Positions 58,993 to 64,000 of a stretch of DNA of 64,000 nt are shown here, in pieces. The translations under genes were made by a program, and so were the position numbers. Numbering within the stretch: the stretch's first letter is position 1; each line of letters begins with the position of its first letter. Below the pieces are notes generated by a model, which saw only the letters and a program-made list of their open reading frames with translations, had not been told where the DNA came from and did not search any database. The DNA is from Anodontia alba (lineage: Eukaryota > Mollusca > Bivalvia > Lucinida > Lucinidae), in the NCBI GenBank assembly GCA_964016985.1, contig OZ024821.1, positions 83,921,035 through 83,985,034 on the forward strand. The letters are read 5' to 3'.

Positions 58993-60251
58993 TTTTTAAT
59001 AAATTACGGTCAAAGACAACAATCAGGAATGTCTGTCACTTTTTGTTCCATCAACTTTTCTAGTATTAGTGGCCTTCACCACCACTGAACATGTTTCCGC
59101 AGAAACAGTAGTGCAATCAATAACCAAATTCTGCAGTATTTGCAAATGGATTTAGTAAAATCAGATCATTTTATTTGATTTTTAAGAGCATTATGTAGTG
59201 TTTGATAGATATGGAAAAAAAAATCAGGAATGAAAGATGCCTATTTTAAGTGACAAATGCATTTGCATGATGAAAATGTAAAAAAACGGGACTAATGAAT
59301 ATATTGTATATCAATATGCCATCGTTGTTTCTACTAGCGAAATTTCTGCCATTGACGGTATGCCTCTCGTATATATTTTCGAGAAGTCAGTTATTGACAA
59401 TCATTGTATTCGGTTTGCAGTAAGTAATCCTTGCATTAATTTTTGTCACTTTACTCAGACCTCAGATGTATAGACAGTGGGTACCTTGTGATTGCAACTC
59501 ATACAATTTTATACCGGTCTTTTTGAAACTTTGCATATGTTTTCTCCAGAGTCTGTAAAAGTTTATGCGGGGTGTATGTGTGGGGGTGTGGGGTGCAGGT
59601 GCGACATCAACTTCACCAAAGTTCGATCTTTAATTTACTTACAGTAGGAACATCTGAATAAATGGTGATGGTTACCAGCTGTGTTTCATGTCGTGATTTA
59701 TTAAGTAGGAAAACAGTAGACTTTTATTACTGCAATAACGTGTAATGATTTCAGGTCACAATTTTTAAGGGGAATTGATACACTTTCAGGGGAGACAATT
59801 CTGTCAACATTGTTTTACCTCCTTTTTGAAAATTGTACCCTTGGCAAATCTTTTCTTTTAAAGAAGACCCCTTTACTAAAGAGACATAATGCGCAGGAAA
59901 GCAAACAGGAATTAACAAAATTGTTTCCCTTGTAAAAATGCCGGAAAATCTACAAGTATATCTATCTCTCAATATGGCATACACCATCAACTGAGTATTA
60001 CGTGCCAGGTATCTATTTACCGTAAAGATTTACTGGACATAAAAAAGAACATAAACTGCTAGTATCCATGCAAATGGTATGCATTTACTTGTATGATAGT
60101 TGGCTGACGTTTAACTAGGTACTTTTTAATGCTCACAGATTTGAAAACGTTGAGAGGTATATTGCCTTTGCTTTTTACAATCGTTCGTTTCGCGTTAAAT
60201 TATGTACTAGATATCTCAGAATATGTATTTGAGCTTGGGCTTTGATATGCA
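58993..60251. other. Intron 4, no recognisable feature
   Basis: AT-rich; a GT-rich patch at 59565-59605. No gene or repeat family identified. Confidence 0.55.
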
Positions 60252-60594
60252 CAGTAATGACTCGAACACCGATGGCTCGTTTACCATGGCTAATTTGAGC
60301 CCTTGAGTCCCTAGAAAATTCTCTTGATAACCCAAGAAAACAATTGTTCATGGATATTTTACGGAACATTTCTTATTTTATCATGAAATGTATATTGCGT
60401 ATACTCATTAGAATTGCCTCGTGGAGGCGATTCTAATGAGTACACACAACACACATCGAAATCGAAAAGACATCCCTAAATAATATCCATTTGCCTCCTG
60501 ACGGCGTTGATTAACCCTCAGTGGCTCGAACTACCCATGTCTAGAACAAATTTACACGGTACCAAAGATATTCGAGTTATTGAGAGTTTGACTG
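60252..60594. mobile_element. Family B MITE (pogo/Tigger-like ends) with central core-1 hairpin (intron 4)
   Basis: CAGTAATGACTCGAACACCG at the left and TCGAGTTATTGAGAGTTTGA then CTG at the right. The central hairpin (about 60400-60445) is TACTCATTAGAATTGCCTCG facing GAGGCGATTCTAATGAGTAC. A TA flanks the right end; the left flank is CA. Confidence 0.75.
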
Positions 60595-61103
60595 TATTTG
60601 GCAGACTTATAAGACTGAGATTAACGTTTGAGACAAAATGGATTATTTTCATAAAAGTTATGCTTCTTGAGTACGGGAATATTTTGCGGCATGAATGGGT
60701 TCGACAAAATCAACTAGATCTCTATTTTGCATATTGTCATAACCTTTGCGTATGGTTTAAATTCCCATAATTGGAAATGATCGCCTATCTTGGCTATGTA
60801 TAATGTAATGTCTGATTCTTTTTTATTTTTTTTTTTTTCAACTAAAAGAATTCAAAGTAGCGTCAGGCAACGAATTATAACATACAAGCCATGGTGGTCA
60901 TTTTTAAATACTTTTTCAGTGACAACACTTGACTGTCCTAACCTTTGAAACAGAGCTTAAACTTTAACATTCCGCCAGGTATAATGATTTCGTTCACAAT
61001 GTAACAGTAGTACATACTTCCTAGTGTTTTTAAGGGACTTTTGGTCATGCAATAGAGGCATTGAATTAAAACAATCAGCGATTTCTAAAGATATTTTTTC
61101 TAC

Positions 61104-61274
61104 GGTCATTCTCTCCCTTCCGCTGATTCAAGAATGGCAGTTGTCTGTTTCAGGAGAAGGAATGTGCACAATACTGGTAAACTGCTTAAGAGATTTAAGT
61201 ATGCCCAGTAAAATGTGTGGCTAGGTAATTGACTGCCATTGGGTTAACTGGGCCATAAAACCTCAACACAAACT
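61104..61274 (+). mobile_element. 5'-truncated copy of the 56141 SINE (intron 4)
   Basis: GGTCATTCTCTCCCTTCCGC through GTTAACTGGGCCATAAAACC; lacks the tRNA-like head. Confidence 0.85.
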
Positions 61275-61572
61275 AACATTATATTTTCTCGTGGCTTCTA
61301 CACATTTGTACACAGTAAGATAGTATGAGCATAAAATGGCACGTGAAAATGTGAAATTGAGAGCAGATTCTTTTCTTGTAGAGTAGACTCCTTTTCAGAA
61401 TGCGGACAAACTCAGTCTGTCAGAGTTCCCTCCCCTGAAAGTATATCCAGTCTCCTTCCCCTATGCTACAGTGGCACCAAGCAGTACACAGGGGCGTAAC
61501 CAGAACAAAATTATTGTTACTCACACCCAGGAGTAATCTTCTAAATATTCTCCCTAGTATCACTTCGAAAAT

Positions 61573-61640
61573 AGGGGCAACTCTTAAAGGAGAGAATTTG
61601 CCCTCTGGGAGCAAATTCTTTCCTTTAAGAGTAGCCCCAA
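61573..61640. repeat. Inverted repeat hairpin (intron 4)
   Basis: GGGGCAACTCTTAAAGGAGA facing TCTTTCCTTTAAGAGTAGCC, with a short loop. Confidence 0.8.
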
Positions 61641-61837
61641 TTTTGGAAGCAATTCATTATTTTCTTTATGAGCAGCTTCTATGGTAAAAAAGCAAAATAT
61701 TTTATTGTAGTTGGTACCTTTTATTGCAAATATTTTATTATTATTACGTACATGCGTAATGGGCACTACGCCAATGCCCATTTCTCTGCTCCCGATGAGC
61801 AATGAGAAAAACATTTCCTCCAACAATGTACTGAATA

Positions 61838-62482
<645 letters not shown>

Positions 62483-62577
62483 TAAGTTTAGTTTTATTGT
62501 ATTTGATATAGCTAGCTACTCAGAGATATGCCTGAACAAATCAAATATATTTGATGGCCCGCAAAGTTCAATCTACT

Positions 62578-62660
62578 GGGCTTTCGACATCCTTCGGAAA
62601 GACGTTTTTTATTTGCCGTTTTTTTGTATTCTAAATGGAAAAATTGATTTGTGATTGAAA
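62578..62660 (-). repeat. Element G terminal fragment (intron 5)
   Basis: TTTCGACATCCTTCGGAAAG and ACGTTTTTTATTTGCCG match the end of the elements at 34652 and 41521. Confidence 0.7.
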
Positions 62661-62742
62661 TAGGAAGTTGGCTTGTACATGATTTAGAAAAGTCTCCCTT
62701 CTGAAAAATGTCAGAAAATCAATGATGTGTATCCATTTCTCT

Positions 62743-63140
62743 TAATCCCTTCAGCCCTGCTGACCAAAAACAGATATCTTTTGCAAACAGTGCAGATCCA
62801 GATGAGATGGCTTATAATGAGCCGTCTCATCTGAATACTGTTTATTTTTTTTTTTTATTTTTGACTGAAACCCATACTTCATAGAGGGGGTATCCATGTA
62901 ATAGTTTTTTTTATTTCTCGACGAAAACATATGTTGTGGGTACTCATTAGAAGCGCCTCACCAAGGCGCTTCTAATGAGTACCCACAACATATGTTTTTG
63001 TTGAGAAATAAGAAAGATATCAGCATTTCTCAGATGAAAAAAGTGCCTTATCTGTTGCTATGATACTTGCAACAATGAATATGTCCAAATTCAAAGATGG
63101 ATAAGCCCATGTCAGAAACTCAGGGATGAAAGGTTAAGCA
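62743..63140 (+). mobile_element. Family X MITE, core-2 hairpin interrupted by a core-1 hairpin insertion (intron 5)
   Basis: CTTAATCCCTTCAGCCCTG at the left and CTCAGGGATGAAAGGTTAAG at the right are inverted counterparts. The core-2 hairpin (62782-62840) stops after CATCTGAATACTGTTTA, where T-rich sequence and a core-1 hairpin unit follow. Confidence 0.7.
62911..63015. repeat. Core-1 hairpin, near-perfect, GAAGC variant (intron 5)
   Basis: CATATGTTGTGGGTACTCAT then TAGAAGCGCCTC facing GGCGCTTCTAATGAGTACCC then ACAACATATG; roughly 45-base stem arms with TTATTTCT/AGAAATAA outside. Confidence 0.9.
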
Positions 63141-63249
63141 TTTAAAGTTTTAGTTTTATTAAACTATTTTAAATGCCCACGCAGCAATAACAGCTGTATA
63201 ATCGTGTACTTGGACAGATATATAGTATGTATGTTGTCTCTGTCTCTGT

Positions 63250-63590
63250 CGTACTGGCACGGTGGCTCAGTTGGTAGAGCGTCTGCTTTGTGAGCGGTTG
63301 TCGGTTTGATCCCCAGCCGAGTCATCCTAAGACTTTAAAAATGGTACTAGTTGCTCTTTTGCGTGGCGTTTAGCATTAAGAAATTCGAGCTAGGAATCAG
63401 AACTGGTCTGCTCAGTGTCAGTAAAATGTGAATAGGTGTAATATTATGTCAAGTGTCTGGGGCGTGATATTTCAGTGAGGCAGCTCTCTAAAAAATGAGC
63501 ATTGAGCTCCTTGCTACATCCAGACACCTTTGCGATATGACTGAAAGATTGTTGAAAGTGACTTAACCCAAATAAAAAAAAACTGGGTAT
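63250..63590 (+). mobile_element. tRNA-derived SINE, second family (intron 5)
   Basis: The tRNA-like head GGCACGGTGGCTCAGTTGGT AGAGCG (box A) and CGGTTTGATCCCCAGCCGAG (box B) is followed by an unrelated body and an A-rich end (CCCAAATAAAAAAAAA). A functional tRNA is not supported: the head lacks a good acceptor stem. Confidence 0.8.
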
Positions 63591-63831
63591 GGAACACAGG
63601 ATGGATCCTCCATATATATTACATAAATAAATAAATAAAGTAATACAATACAAATCAACAAATGAAATCAACAAATTAAATACAAAATTTGCAAATGAAT
63701 TTATTTGGTTCTAGAGTAACATATTGAATACTGATCAATTTTATGAATTACCCCTTACAGGGCCCCACCGAAGGAGACTTAACAGCCTTAAAATGATTCC
63801 ATAATCACTTAGAGAAGATAAGCCTTTGATG

Positions 63832-64000
63832 TGCGCTCTGTTATCAGGACTGTATATTGGGGGTGATCATGAAGGGAGGGGGGAGGGGGTCTAGCCAAAG
63901 ACGGCAAAAAATGTGTCTTTAAAGGCACATTTTTTTCCTTCTTTGGCTAGACCCCCCTCAAATGATCAGCCCTAATATACAGTCCTGAAAACAGAGCGCA
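63832..64000. mobile_element. Long foldback element reaching the window edge
   Basis: TGCGCTCTGTTATCAGGACT and GGGGGTCTAGCCAAAGACGG are matched inverted by CTTTGGCTAGACCCCCCTCA and AGTCCTGAAAACAGAGCGCA. Arms of about 80 bases; the outer end is beyond the window. Confidence 0.85.

Noticed and set aside
63250..63330. Possible tRNA gene
   Set aside because: Box A and B are good, but the acceptor stem does not pair and an unrelated body with A-rich end follows, as in a SINE.
62486..64000. Last Deltex exon (GYPD-type C-terminus)
   Set aside because: Scanned after the donor at 62482; no acceptor followed by a matching short coding block was found, so it is assumed to lie to the right.

Overview
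The window is eukaryotic genomic DNA, most likely from a marine bivalve mollusc. That is an inference from the AT-rich background, the dense foldback and terminal-inverted-repeat elements, the reverse transcriptase families and a spliced macro-domain/Deltex gene; no species can be named. I see no prokaryotic gene organisation.

One host gene is well supported. Five plus-strand exons (40205-40368, 43025-43116, 50114-51434, 57609-58750, 62264-62481) have canonical splice sites and compatible phases. Together they encode at least 976 residues: an RRM-like N-terminus, a KH-like segment, a long low-complexity linker, a macro domain split across exons 3 and 4, a C3HC4 RING finger and most of a Deltex C-terminal (DTC) domain. 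The last exon lies beyond the right edge. The architecture resembles vertebrate PARP9 and DTX3L joined in one chain. One further weak exon candidate lies on the minus strand at 7669-7960.

Nearly everything else is mobile-element derived. From 0 to 36 kb there are decayed non-LTR retrotransposons (1-3797, 14492-16930, 27172-28405, 29560-31790, 36130-36830), two pieces of a Penelope-like or related reverse transcriptase (21480-24926 and 26675-27172), and a Tc1-like transposon (4079-5684) with a recognisable but stop-containing DD34E transposase. About twenty copies of one foldback MITE family (family A, ends CATYACGAAAACACGCC) are scattered over the window.

Four elements that begin near AGCTCACCTGAGC and end near GCTCAGGTGAGC...CTTGTT carry long central tandem arrays (20.3-21.0, 22.0-24.4, 38.2-40.1 and 52.4-55.4 kb). 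They look like pearl/HINE-type Helentron-associated elements. Introns of the Deltex gene (40-64 kb) are filled with further small MITEs, tRNA-derived SINEs and an hAT-like element.

The most striking pattern is modular. Two different central hairpins recur inside several MITE families whose terminal repeats are unrelated, usually at the exact centre, with arms that change in step. Nested insertions are frequent and give several clean empty sites.
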